64,000 bases of DNA from JABWBD01 sp040768665. GTDB taxonomy: Bacteria > Planctomycetota > Planctomycetia > Pirellulales > Thermoguttaceae. Below the pieces are notes generated by a model that was given only the letters and a program-made list of their open reading frames with translations, had not been told where the DNA came from and made no database searches. Of this stretch, positions 20,961 through 30,185 are shown in pieces (positions within the stretch are counted from its first letter, which is position 1; every line of letters starts with the position of its first letter). The DNA lies in assembly GCA_040768665.1 (NCBI GenBank), contig JAXGMN010000036.1, positions 62,001 through 126,000 of the forward strand, read 5' to 3'. Both the position numbers and the translations under genes were made by a program.

Positions 20961-23900
20961 GTGAGTATACGATTGCATCGCCCTTGGCGATCGGGCGAGG
21001 CCCGTGGGTGGGGCATGTGTTGTAGCCTGTCGAGAGCCTTGTGGCTGTTTTTGCTCCTTGTGTTTGCGATGTCCTCTTTCGCGGTGGGGGCGCAGCGTGG
21101 ACTGAACGTGGAAAGTCCATACGGCGTGTACGCGGACATCATGAAAGGACAGGAAAACGCTTTTGTCCCGAGAAATCTGGAGCTTATGCGCCAGGCGGAT
21201 CTGGCGTGGGTGCGTTGCGATTTCTACTGGGACACGGTGGAAAATCCGCGCGGAACGTGGCACTTTGACCACATTGAGAAAGTGCTGGACCAGACCGAGG
21301 CGCGGGGCTTGAATCTGCTCGTGATCCTCGGCTACACGGTGCCCTGGGCCCGCCCGGTATGCGACCATCCGGAACCCTGGCTCGAATATGTGCGCCGAAC
21401 CGTGTCACACTTTAAGGATCGTGTCAAGCACTGGGAAATCTGGAATGAACAGAACCTGAAACATTTCTGGGTGGCAGATCCGGATCCCAAGGCATACGCG
21501 CAGTTCCTCAAAATCACGTACGAAACTATCAAGAAGATTGATCCGGAAGCAGTCGTCGTTTACGGCGGGTTGGCGGGGGTCCCGTTCGACTACTACGAAA
21601 AAACGCTTCAGGCGGGCGCAGGACCGTACTTCGACGTGATGAATATTCACCCCTACCGCGGCGGGCTGAGCACAGCGCAGGAGATCCGAAGGTTTCTGAG
21701 TGACATTCGGCGGTTTCATGACCTGACGGCGAAATACTGCGGTGAGGACAAACCGCTCTGGATCACGGAGATGGGCTGGGCCACGCCTCCTGCGCTGGGC
21801 CGACATTCGGGCGTGCTCATTGACGCCGCGCTGACGCGTCTCTTCCCGCAGGGCGTGTCGGGCAGCATCGCCGTCATTTGCGATCCGTTGTATCCGCCGT
21901 CCAGTTGCCTGAGTACGGAGGTGTGGCGCAAGATCCTCAGAACCAGTGCGGAACTTGAGGCCGTGCGAATCGCCGACCTGAAGACGCTTGATCCGGCCAA
22001 ATTCCCCGTCCTGATTCTCCCGCCGACCGAGTCGTTTCCGACGGACGCGCAGGACGAAATCCGCGCCTACGTCCGAGACGGCGGCACGCTGGCAGCTCTG
22101 GGCGGAATCCCGTTCTACTACCGGATGACGGTCGGGCCGGACGGCGTCTGGACGCGGGGCGACGACAATTCGGCGACGGGCCTCTCGCTGGCGCAGACGT
22201 TCCGCGTGCATTGGTACGCCTGGTGGACACAGGAAGGCACGCCGCGCCGGCCTCAATCTGCCATCGCGCCCGGTTTGGAAACGCTGCTGAAAGACTACCC
22301 AGCCGGGAAGCTGAAGGGGCAGGCGTTTTTCTCGCAGCAACTCCTCAAACAGGGAGACTCGCTGGAACCGTTGCTCGTTTACGCGGAGGATTCAACGAAG
22401 GCGATCGCCGGCATTTATCGTTTCCGCAGCGACTGGAAAGGAAACATCATCCTGAATACCATTGAGGACTCGATGGGCTGTTCCAACCGCACGCTCGAGC
22501 CGAATCAGGGGATTTACCTCAGCCAGGCGATCCTCCTGGCGGTGTCTTTCGGGGTCGATCGCTTTTTCCCCTACGAATTCCAGGCGGTCGAGCGCGATGA
22601 CGTGGACCCGGAACACCATTTCGGAATCGTTCACGCCGACCTCACGCCGAAGCCCGGCTACCTGGCCTACCATGCCCTGACGAAAGCGCGCCCTGCGGGA
22701 TCCGTGAATCAGCCCGGCGAGTTGTTTGCGGCCGACGGGAAACTGTGCACGATTTCGTGGAAACGGCCTGACGGTCAGACCGCTTACGCCATCTGGTCCC
22801 CCGCTGACTCCGTGACGAAGAACGTGGGGATCTCCGGCGAACTTGCCGACGCTTTTGACTGCCACGGCTCTCAGGTGATAGTCTGCGATCGCATGACCTT
22901 CAGCCAGAAAATCACGTATTTCATTCTCAGAAGCGGCGAACAGGGCAAAAAGCCGCAATTACGCGTGGAATCGGGCGCGGCCCAGCAGCCTGCCTCGCCT
23001 CCGGATGCCTTTGTTCTCTTGAGCAACGCGAACAAGCCCAAGGAGATCGTCGGCAAGATCCTCTACGCCGATAACACGCTGAGGTCGGACCTCACCGATG
23101 GGACGTACCGGGCCGAGAAGCGGTCCGGCGGCGGTAGCGACGGCAACGCCTACACGACGATCCAGGCCGCCATCAGCGCCATGGAAGCCGGGGATGTACT
23201 GCTCCTGCGCGGTGGAACATTCAAGGAACGGAACATCCGCCTGCTCCGGAACGGCAAGTCGGGCGATGTCCTGAAAGGGACGCCGGAGAAGTGGTTCACC
23301 GTCCAGAGCTACCCTGGCGAGTGGGCCGTCGTCGATGGCGGGCACCACGAGGAAACCATCGACGGCAAACGGATTGTTTTCAGCGTCTTCCATCAGTCCG
23401 GCGCCGGAGAGCGGTTCCCCGCCTACTGGCGTTTCGCCTACTTCGAGGTCACCGGCGGCGGGCCGGCCTTGGTCGGCTCGGACGGAAAAGCCCGGACTCA
23501 CGCGGACATTCAACCGGTCGGCGGCAACGGATTCTTCCTTTGGCCGGGCCGGCACATCGTGTTCGACCACCTGTACGTGCATGGCAATTACGGCGGCTCC
23601 GGTCCCAACGGCGGGGCGGGTATCAAGATCATGAATGAGAACGGCGGGGCGCAGGACATCCTCGTCACCCACTGTCGCCTGCGCGACAACGGCTGGCCGG
23701 GCGAGAAGAACCAGAACCTCCAGAATATCGTGTTCTTCACGGACTACGCCTGGGGCAATTTTCCCAAGATCGACATCGCCCGGGCGGCCGTGCGCAATGA
23801 AGTCCGCTATTGCCTGCTGGAAGACTCGGCCGTCGGCATCAAGTACAAGGGGACCCAATACCTGTGCCTCAACCACGAGGGCACGGACATGACGGCGAAG

Positions 23901-24746
23901 GACGCCGGCGACCGACTCCATCACAACATCGTGAGAAACTGTGGTAGGGGCTTGTTGTTTTGCCAGGATTTCGGTCAGGCGCACAACAACATCGCCGTCG
24001 GTTGCGACGTGGGCATCGAGATCGGCTCGCCGCCAGCCACGGGATACCGCGAACTCTTCCACGTGGCGGTGTATAACAACACGACGATCGACTGCAAGAC
24101 CAACATCGTCCAATGGAAAGGTTGGAGCGAAAAGGCGTGCAACTACCTGACGCCCCCGTTCCATCCCCACTTCCACGCCTGGAACAATATCGTCGTCAAC
24201 GCGGCGAGCGAGGCGAGCGCTGATCGAGCGCCCTTGGCCATCTTGCCGACGTACACGAAACCTATCGAGATCGACTTCCAGACCGTGCATGTCGAGAACA
24301 CACTCTTTGCCGGACGGTCGCCCGAGCATCCGACGATCCGCACCGGCAGCGCGAGCTACTCGGTCGCCGATGCGGTGAAGGCGGGATGGGGGAAGGGGTT
24401 GTGGACTTGCCCGGACGCCGCCGCCCTGTTCTCCGGCAAGCAGGAGGCTGCCGCATGGAAGACCCGCGGTGACTTCGTTATTAGTGCGGCTGTTGGCGCA
24501 CGGCCAGCAGTCACCGTTGGCAACGGGGGCAAGGGCGGGGATCACCCCTACTTGCCGCGCGTGAGGATTCCCAACTACGTCGGCGCGGTCCCCTCCGGCA
24601 AGTGCAGCGGCGCCGCATGGGACCCCGCGAAGGCAGATCCAGATGATGCGGGCTGGGTCGACTACGTCCTCGGCTTGGAGAAACTGGGGGCGACCATCAG
24701 ATCGCCTGCCAAGGCGTGGGTGTCGCAGGTCAAGAACGGTCAATAG
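20961..24746 (+). CDS. Large secreted fusion: clan GH-A glycosidase plus parallel beta-helix
   Basis: The start is GTG 20961 (AAGGAG at 20949-20954), giving 1,261 residues; the upstream in-frame codons precede that ribosome site. After a signal (LWLFLLLVFAMSSFAVGAQ) comes a TIM barrel of the GH39/GH5 kind, with acid/base E163 in HWEIWNEQN and nucleophile E270 in LWITEMGW. Residues of about 330-400 (LILPPTESFPTDAQDEIRAY, then RDGGTLAALGG) resemble the Rossmann-like domain of beta-galactosidases. From about residue 700 a right-handed beta-helix begins (AYTTIQAAISAMEAGDVLLL) with many asparagine-rich turns, as in pectate lyase-like and GH28-like proteins. One chain thus has two carbohydrate-active folds. 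The beta-helix catalytic residues cannot be assigned. The substrate is unknown. Confidence 0.78.
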   Translation: MSIRLHRPWRSGEARGWGMCCSLSRALWLFLLLVFAMSSFAVGAQRGLNVESPYGVYADIMKGQENAFVPRNLELMRQADLAWVRCDFYWDTVENPRGTWHFDHIEKVLDQTEARGLNLLVILGYTVPWARPVCDHPEPWLEYVRRTVSHFKDRVKHWEIWNEQNLKHFWVADPDPKAYAQFLKITYETIKKIDPEAVVVYGGLAGVPFDYYEKTLQAGAGPYFDVMNIHPYRGGLSTAQEIRRFLSDIRRFHDLTAKYCGEDKPLWITEMGWATPPALGRHSGVLIDAALTRLFPQGVSGSIAVICDPLYPPSSCLSTEVWRKILRTSAELEAVRIADLKTLDPAKFPVLILPPTESFPTDAQDEIRAYVRDGGTLAALGGIPFYYRMTVGPDGVWTRGDDNSATGLSLAQTFRVHWYAWWTQEGTPRRPQSAIAPGLETLLKDYPAGKLKGQAFFSQQLLKQGDSLEPLLVYAEDSTKAIAGIYRFRSDWKGNIILNTIEDSMGCSNRTLEPNQGIYLSQAILLAVSFGVDRFFPYEFQAVERDDVDPEHHFGIVHADLTPKPGYLAYHALTKARPAGSVNQPGELFAADGKLCTISWKRPDGQTAYAIWSPADSVTKNVGISGELADAFDCHGSQVIVCDRMTFSQKITYFILRSGEQGKKPQLRVESGAAQQPASPPDAFVLLSNANKPKEIVGKILYADNTLRSDLTDGTYRAEKRSGGGSDGNAYTTIQAAISAMEAGDVLLLRGGTFKERNIRLLRNGKSGDVLKGTPEKWFTVQSYPGEWAVVDGGHHEETIDGKRIVFSVFHQSGAGERFPAYWRFAYFEVTGGGPALVGSDGKARTHADIQPVGGNGFFLWPGRHIVFDHLYVHGNYGGSGPNGGAGIKIMNENGGAQDILVTHCRLRDNGWPGEKNQNLQNIVFFTDYAWGNFPKIDIARAAVRNEVRYCLLEDSAVGIKYKGTQYLCLNHEGTDMTAKDAGDRLHHNIVRNCGRGLLFCQDFGQAHNNIAVGCDVGIEIGSPPATGYRELFHVAVYNNTTIDCKTNIVQWKGWSEKACNYLTPPFHPHFHAWNNIVVNAASEASADRAPLAILPTYTKPIEIDFQTVHVENTLFAGRSPEHPTIRTGSASYSVADAVKAGWGKGLWTCPDAAALFSGKQEAAAWKTRGDFVISAAVGARPAVTVGNGGKGGDHPYLPRVRIPNYVGAVPSGKCSGAAWDPAKADPDDAGWVDYVLGLEKLGATIRSPAKAWVSQVKNGQ

Positions 24747-24852
24747 GCCCGTCAGGCCCGCCCAACCGCGCTGGCAAGCCGCTCGCGCCCGGCATGGGGC
24801 AGACCGGCGTTTGGGTCCACGCAGTCGAAACGACCAACACCAACAGTCCCAT
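24730..24852 (-). pseudogene. Truncated duplicate of the GH16 N-terminus
   Basis: From ATG 24852 the minus frame reads MGLLVLVVSTAWTQTPVC and then leaves the family, ending at 24730. This is nearly identical to GH16 residues 10-27 (MGLLVLIVSTAWAQAPVC). DNA similarity runs from about 24778 to 24865. The ATG overlaps the stop of the HEAT remnant as TGATG. It has no catalytic domain. Confidence 0.7.
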
Positions 24853-25553
24853 CAAGGGACGGCTGCGGAACCGGCCGCGGCCGTCAGGCTTGCCGTGTCA
24901 AGACACGATACCACCACGGCCAGCGCCTGCCGCGACGGGACGCGGCCCAACGCCACCAGCACCAGGATGCGTTCCTCATCGCGATCGGCCAGTTCCATCG
25001 CCTCCCGGCACAGCGCCAGCCGGGAATCAGGAGGCATGTCCATCTGACGAAGAATCCGAATCGCACCTCGCAGCGCCCGAATCCGGAACTTTGCCTGCTG
25101 CGATATCCGTGCAATCTTCAGCAACGCCGGAGCGGCGTCCGGGCTCAACCACTGACCCAGCACACGCGTGGCGACGTCCTGAGTCGCCTCGTCATCATCC
25201 GCTGCAGCAACCGACAGGGCCTCCAATGCCCGCGAGCCTCCCAGCGAACCGAGTAACTCGAACAGGAACAGCCGTGTCTGCCGAGGTGTCTGCGGGAGAC
25301 AGCGCACCAAGGCTTCGGCACAAGCTTCCTTGTCGGTCAAGCGCCGGCAGGCGGCTTGCAACGCTTCTTGAACCACGGCCAGTTCTCGATCGTCGGTGGG
25401 CGCGACCAGCCGTCCGGTGAGCGTGGATAGTTGCCGGGGACCGCCGGTTCTTCCCAACGCGGCGATCGCGGCGAGCCGTGTTCCTTCGTCGGGACTGCGG
25501 GTGGCCTCGAGCAGCGCCGGCACGGCACACCACCGCCGCCAACGATTTCCCAA
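24852..25553 (-). pseudogene. HEAT-repeat protein fragment
   Basis: About 233 residues of HEAT helices in one frame (VPALLEATRSPDEGTRLAAI, ACRRLTDKEACAEALVRC, FRIRALRGAIRILRQMD, EERILVLVALGRVPSRQALA). These are the central and late repeats of planctomycete HEAT proteins that usually exceed 600 residues. The N-terminal domain and signal are missing, and the C-terminal tail is replaced by the GH16 N-terminal scrap. It could still be translated but looks like a remnant. Its layout, HEAT followed by GH16, repeats the layout at 18.2-19.6 kb. Confidence 0.65.
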
Positions 25554-25611
25554 GCTGTTTCATCTTGTCCTCGCCGATAAAACACGACACTTCCAACAAA
25601 CCACCGTGCCC

Positions 25612-26799
25612 TCACTGCTCCGCCTTGTATTCCATCCGGACACGGGCGTAGCAGATGGTCGAGGGCGGGCCATCGACCCGAACGCCGAATAGGTCCAAGA
25701 GGTTCGAAGGCGGCGAACCGCCGCGCGGGGTTGCCGTGAATGCCATTCGGAACGGATGCTCAAGTGGGACAACCACGGGAGTACCCGGCGTGCCGTCAGG
25801 CAGCAGTTCCACCAGCCGATTCTCCGACACGCGATTCCCCGCGCTGTTCGTGCCCGAAACATAATACAAGGCAAACAACCGGTTCTCCGGCGTGATCTGG
25901 AACCGTGGCTGGATGCTCTGCGGTATTTCGTCGGCCAGCCCCTCGCCGCCTTCGATCAGCGTGCCTCGATGCACCACTCGCCCATCGCGCACCATGGCAT
26001 GCTTGATGGCGTGCGTCAGCTTGACGTCGGGAAAACGCTCGTCGCGCAGCCGCCTTGGCATCGGCCCTTCGTACCAGAGAACGTGCGCCGCGCCGTCCGG
26101 CGCGACCCACAGGTCGCCGGGGAACAGCCAGCCGCCGTTGGCCATCGTGCTGCCCACCTCAACCCACTCGCGGAACGGCGCGGCCGTGATGTCTGGCGTC
26201 CAGGTGAACATCATGCGACGGCGGTTGGCCAGCGAGCCAAGCTGGACGCGTGCGGACTTTCCCTCCAGAATCGCTGCCAATTCCTTCTCGCCGGCCCGGT
26301 CCCAGTTGGCATACGAAACGCACCCGGTCACGTAGGCGGCGCGGTCCTGGAGCACGACGCTGCCGTAGTTGGTTCGATGCAGATTGTAGGGGTGCCGGTA
26401 GGCGTGGATATCGCCCGGCCGGCTGGGCACGTTCATCAGCTTGCCGGCCGCCCACGTGCCGTCGCGTTTCAGCAGCGCCCATTCCTTGTGGCTGTAGCTG
26501 ATCTGGTTGAGCATGAGGGCCTCGCCCGCGGCCGCGTCCGGTCCAAAAAACCGGTAGCTATGCTCGGCAAACGGTGGATCACCGTCCCAGGCAGGCGAGA
26601 GCGTCTTTGGCGGCTGCTTCGGGTCGGCCGCGCTGAACTCAAGCAGTTCCGGCCGAGCCGGCCCTGCGTGTCGCTCCGGGTCGGTGACCAGCGTCGGGTT
26701 GACCGACATCAGCAGCCGCCCGTCGGGAAAACCCACCAGGGGGCACGGCTCTCGCGTTCGCTCCTTCGGATCGACTTGCTGGAGTTTCCGGGAAGACAA
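25612..26799 (-). CDS. BNR/sialidase-like propeller protein, probably N-terminally truncated
   Basis: A 395-residue frame with the first possible start a TTG at 26799; no ATG or signal peptide lies in frame upstream. It opens directly into the fold (REPCPLVGFPDGRLLMSVNP), then DIHAYRHPYNLHRTNYGSV, FPGDLWVAPDGAAHVLWYEG and ENRLFALYYVSGT. These fit a beta-propeller of the BNR type. Related proteins that I recall carry a signal peptide, so the 5' end was probably lost, perhaps in the rearrangement that left the HEAT fragment just downstream. The function is unknown; export and activity are doubtful without the signal. Confidence 0.55.
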   Translation of the reverse strand: MSSRKLQQVDPKERTREPCPLVGFPDGRLLMSVNPTLVTDPERHAGPARPELLEFSAADPKQPPKTLSPAWDGDPPFAEHSYRFFGPDAAAGEALMLNQISYSHKEWALLKRDGTWAAGKLMNVPSRPGDIHAYRHPYNLHRTNYGSVVLQDRAAYVTGCVSYANWDRAGEKELAAILEGKSARVQLGSLANRRRMMFTWTPDITAAPFREWVEVGSTMANGGWLFPGDLWVAPDGAAHVLWYEGPMPRRLRDERFPDVKLTHAIKHAMVRDGRVVHRGTLIEGGEGLADEIPQSIQPRFQITPENRLFALYYVSGTNSAGNRVSENRLVELLPDGTPGTPVVVPLEHPFRMAFTATPRGGSPPSNLLDLFGVRVDGPPSTICYARVRMEYKAEQ

Positions 26800-26989
26800 T
26801 TCGTGGGCACCTCTTTGGGCGTCTTGCGTCTCCCGGCCGCTGGTTTGGCCGGCCGTCCTCGTTATTTCCCAGGCGACATGATATCATGGCAGAAACTGGT
26901 TCGGCCCTTGATGCCTGCGGTGACGCGAGCACCAGGCACCACCACGACCCTGGATTGTCTTCAGGCTCACCACATCCCGGAGAATCCCC

Positions 26990-28891
26990 GTGAACAAGGC
27001 CATCGCCCTTGTCGGCCCCCTGGTATTGGCTGTCGGCGTTTCGGATCTGAAATCGGCCCCGCCCGAGCGTTTCATGGGCTTCAACACCTACGCTCCGAAT
27101 GCGGAAACGCTCCGGCATTTCGCCGCAGCCGGCGTGAATACCGTGGTGTGTTTTCCAGCCAACGTCTTGGCATCCACGGGCGAGCCCTACAACAACGTCT
27201 ATCCTCCCATCTGGAACGGTCCGGGGATTTATGACTTCGAGTGTCTGGACCGGCAGGTGACCGACAAGTTGGCGGTCAATCCCAAGGCGAAGTTCATTTT
27301 CTTCATCGACTTAAACACGCCGACCTGGTGGTGTCGGATACGGGGCTGTTCCGACAGCTTTAACGAACTGGGCCGAGTCGCAGCCAATCCCGTGTGGCGG
27401 CGCGACACGCACGAGTACCTGCAGGCGGTGCTACGGCATCTGGAATCGAAGCATCGGGACGTGATCGTCGGCTACTTCCTGGCCTGCGGCAAGACCATCG
27501 AATGGCAGGACTTCAACAAGGGCGAGGCGAGCGAGATTCGCCGTGCGGCGTGGCGGCGCTGGATGATCGAACGCGGGCAGCCCGACCCCGTCGATATTCC
27601 GCCGGCGTCGGTACGGGACCACGTTTCCCACGGTCCCTTCCGAGACCCGGTCGATGACGCTGTGGCAATCCACTACTGGCGGTTCTCGCACGGACTGATC
27701 AGCGACACGATCCTGTACTTTGCGGCCGCGGCGCAAGAGGTGATCAAGCATCGTGCACCGCTGGGCCTGTGCTACGGCTACATCATGGAACATGGCAAGA
27801 ACCGGTTGCTGTATGAGGGGCACTTGGATTTCGACCGCGTGTTTGCCTCGCCCAACTTGGACATCTTCTACTCGCCCGGCTCGTACCATGATCGACAGAT
27901 CGGCGGGGCCAGCGGGTTCATGGTTCCCATCAGTTCGATCCAGCACCACGGCAAGGGATTCCAGATGAGCATGGATCATCGCACGCCGACGGCCCGGAGC
28001 GTGTCGGTCTTGGGCCGCGCGATCCCGGGCCACGAGAGCGGCTTCAGCGACGAGGCCGCCTGTATTGCCGGATTGCGGCGCGAGTTCTCGCTGCGTCTGA
28101 TCAGCGGAATCTCGACGTATTGGTTCGATTTGTTCGGACGCTGGTTCGAGGGAGAGGCTGTCTTCGACTCGATTGCCCAGATGCGCAAGTTATGGGACCG
28201 GTTGGCCCGGCCGCGCGAAGAATCCGTGGCCGAGGTGGCCGTGCTGGTGGACGCCGAGAGCATGTACTACCTGGACGGCAAGGCCGATTTCTATAACGAC
28301 CTGCTGTATAAGCAACGGTACGGCCTGTACCGCATGGGGACACCTTTCGACTTGTTTTCCGTCGGCGATCTGGCCACGCTGGACCTCTCACGCTACAAAC
28401 TGGTCTTTCTCCCAAACCTGTTCGTGACCGACGCCAAGCGGCGCGCGCTGTTGCGGGACAAGGTGTGCACCGGCGGCAAAACCGTGCTCTGGGGCTACTC
28501 GCCGGGAATCATCGCCGACGGGAAATACGATCCCCGTCAGGTGGAAGCCTTGACCGGGATCCCGTGGGAGGCCGAGGAGCTAACCTCGCGCGAGATGGAC
28601 GGTTGGCGCTCCGTCTATTCACCGCGGCCGAACGTGCCGGCCGACGTGCTGCGCAAACTGGCCCGCGAGGCAGGCGTGCACATCTACTGTGAGGCCGAGG
28701 AGCCCCTGTACGCAAATGACCGGCTGATCGCCCTGCACACGATCACGGGCGGCCCCCGCACGATTGTGTTGCCCAAGAAGTGCCGCCGCGTCACCGAAGT
28801 GTTCAGCGGACGGGTGGTGGCCGAAAACACCGACCGCTTCGAGGACACGCTCGCGCCGCCTTGCACTGTCTTGTACGAAGTGGAGCAGTGA
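26990..28891 (+). CDS. Secreted GH42-like clan GH-A glycosidase
   Basis: A 633-residue protein starting GTG 26990 (VNKAIALVGPLVLAVGVSDL). A TIM-barrel part (FMGFNTYAPNAETLRHFAAA, FFIDLNTPTWW, VGYFLACGKTIEWQDF) is followed by a segment like the beta-galactosidase Rossmann domain (VAVLVDAESMYYL, YKLVFLPNLFVTD, GGKTVLWGYSPG) and a small C-terminal sandwich. This order matches GH42-type beta-galactosidases. The acid/base candidate lies in the CGKTIEW segment; the nucleophile could not be assigned with confidence. It probably releases a terminal sugar outside the cytoplasm. It is divergent from the propeller gene at 25612 and convergent with the VOC gene. Confidence 0.6.
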   Translation: MNKAIALVGPLVLAVGVSDLKSAPPERFMGFNTYAPNAETLRHFAAAGVNTVVCFPANVLASTGEPYNNVYPPIWNGPGIYDFECLDRQVTDKLAVNPKAKFIFFIDLNTPTWWCRIRGCSDSFNELGRVAANPVWRRDTHEYLQAVLRHLESKHRDVIVGYFLACGKTIEWQDFNKGEASEIRRAAWRRWMIERGQPDPVDIPPASVRDHVSHGPFRDPVDDAVAIHYWRFSHGLISDTILYFAAAAQEVIKHRAPLGLCYGYIMEHGKNRLLYEGHLDFDRVFASPNLDIFYSPGSYHDRQIGGASGFMVPISSIQHHGKGFQMSMDHRTPTARSVSVLGRAIPGHESGFSDEAACIAGLRREFSLRLISGISTYWFDLFGRWFEGEAVFDSIAQMRKLWDRLARPREESVAEVAVLVDAESMYYLDGKADFYNDLLYKQRYGLYRMGTPFDLFSVGDLATLDLSRYKLVFLPNLFVTDAKRRALLRDKVCTGGKTVLWGYSPGIIADGKYDPRQVEALTGIPWEAEELTSREMDGWRSVYSPRPNVPADVLRKLAREAGVHIYCEAEEPLYANDRLIALHTITGGPRTIVLPKKCRRVTEVFSGRVVAENTDRFEDTLAPPCTVLYEVEQ

Positions 28892-28943
28892 GACGCGGCC
28901 ATGCGTGAGTCGGTTCAAAGGTCTCAGATAGTGCCGTCGGCCT

Positions 28944-30008
28944 TCATTCCCGAGGTGCCTTGGGCGTTCCCCGCTCGTCCCCGAGATAGCCGCCGCCACA
29001 GCAGTAGCGCACGTCCTGAACCTGCAGGAGGATGCCGTCCGGATCGGTGAAGTAGAGTTCCGGCGTACCACCCGGCGCACCGCCTCGATCCGGCATTCGC
29101 ATCGTCACATACGACTTGAGCGGCGCGGGGCGCCGGCGTTCGTCGGCGCGGGGCGTAACCCCGTAGTCTGCGAGTGTCGCGAGAATCCGGTCCGGTTTGA
29201 AATCGTCGACCGCAAAGCAGACGTGATCGATGAATGCGGGGGCGTGACGGTCGTCAGCGCCAACAAACGCAAGAGATTGGTTGCCCGTCCCCACACGAAG
29301 AATCGGCAGGGGACCTTGATAGGTATCAATGGGCATTCCGAACAACTTCTGGTAGAACCCGACAGTACGCCGTTGATCGGGTACGAAGGACGTGACATGG
29401 TTGTAGTCTCTGACCGCCAACAACCCGGCGGCCGGCGCCGACTCTGTCGCCTTGGAAGGCCTGCCTCCGAGCGGGCCGATACGTCCGTTGTATGAACTGT
29501 CCTGAAGTTGGACGGCGATTCCATCCGGATCGCCGACGTACACCTCAGTCATACCGCCGGCCGGTTGTTCGCCGATTCGCACATGCGCTTTCATGGGAGC
29601 CGGCCTCTGCGCTAGAGCGATCCCGTGCGCCTTCAGAATTCCGACGACGCAATCCGGCTTGAAGTTGTCGACGGAGAGACCAAAGTGAGCGATTCCGGGC
29701 TTGGCGTCGGCCCCGCTGGCCACCTCGAGGAATTGCGGCCCGTTGCCGACTCGCAAAATGACCGTCTCTCCCTGACGGGCCACGACCGACATGCCAAACA
29801 ACCTCTGGTACCAATCCAGCGAGCGCCCCAGGTCCGTGACACGGATCATCACATGGTTGATGGCGGTTACCGGAATAGCGTCCGATGCGGGCTCACTGCC
29901 AAACAGTCGCGGAGCCAGTGTCAAGGCGCCCAGCGAACCGAGAAAGCCGCGGCGCGAGAGAACGTGCTGTGGAACTGAAATCTCCAAGTGGTTCAGATGG
30001 GAACGCAT
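28944..30008 (-). CDS. Tat-exported protein with two VOC (glyoxalase-fold) domains
   Basis: ATG 30008 has GGGAG eight bases upstream; the frame also holds a TTG at 30011. The 354-residue product has a Tat signal (SRRGFLGSLGALTLAP). Two vicinal-oxygen-chelate domains follow, at about residues 48-172 (INHVMIRVTDLGRSLDWYQR to EVYVGDPDGIAVQLQD) and 203-338 (YNHVTSFVPDQRRTVGFYQK to ELYFTDPDGILLQVQD). Each begins with the histidine expected as metal ligand and ends with an acidic PDG turn. VOC proteins include dioxygenases, lyases and epimerases; the reaction here is unknown. Tat export suggests that the metal is loaded in the cytoplasm. Confidence 0.82.
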   Translation of the reverse strand: MRSHLNHLEISVPQHVLSRRGFLGSLGALTLAPRLFGSEPASDAIPVTAINHVMIRVTDLGRSLDWYQRLFGMSVVARQGETVILRVGNGPQFLEVASGADAKPGIAHFGLSVDNFKPDCVVGILKAHGIALAQRPAPMKAHVRIGEQPAGGMTEVYVGDPDGIAVQLQDSSYNGRIGPLGGRPSKATESAPAAGLLAVRDYNHVTSFVPDQRRTVGFYQKLFGMPIDTYQGPLPILRVGTGNQSLAFVGADDRHAPAFIDHVCFAVDDFKPDRILATLADYGVTPRADERRRPAPLKSYVTMRMPDRGGAPGGTPELYFTDPDGILLQVQDVRYCCGGGYLGDERGTPKAPRE

Positions 30009-30185
30009 CAATCAGACTCCCTATAACGTTGGCCAACTTTGAGTTCCGGGCCACCCGTACCGAATCATGGGTCGCAGAACCGACCTCATATCTCGGAAGG
30101 TCAACCGGCAAATTTATCACTCATCCCTGGGGCGAGCAAGCGTGTTCACAACTCGTGCTATGATGAGTTAAACGCTTGCCAACCT

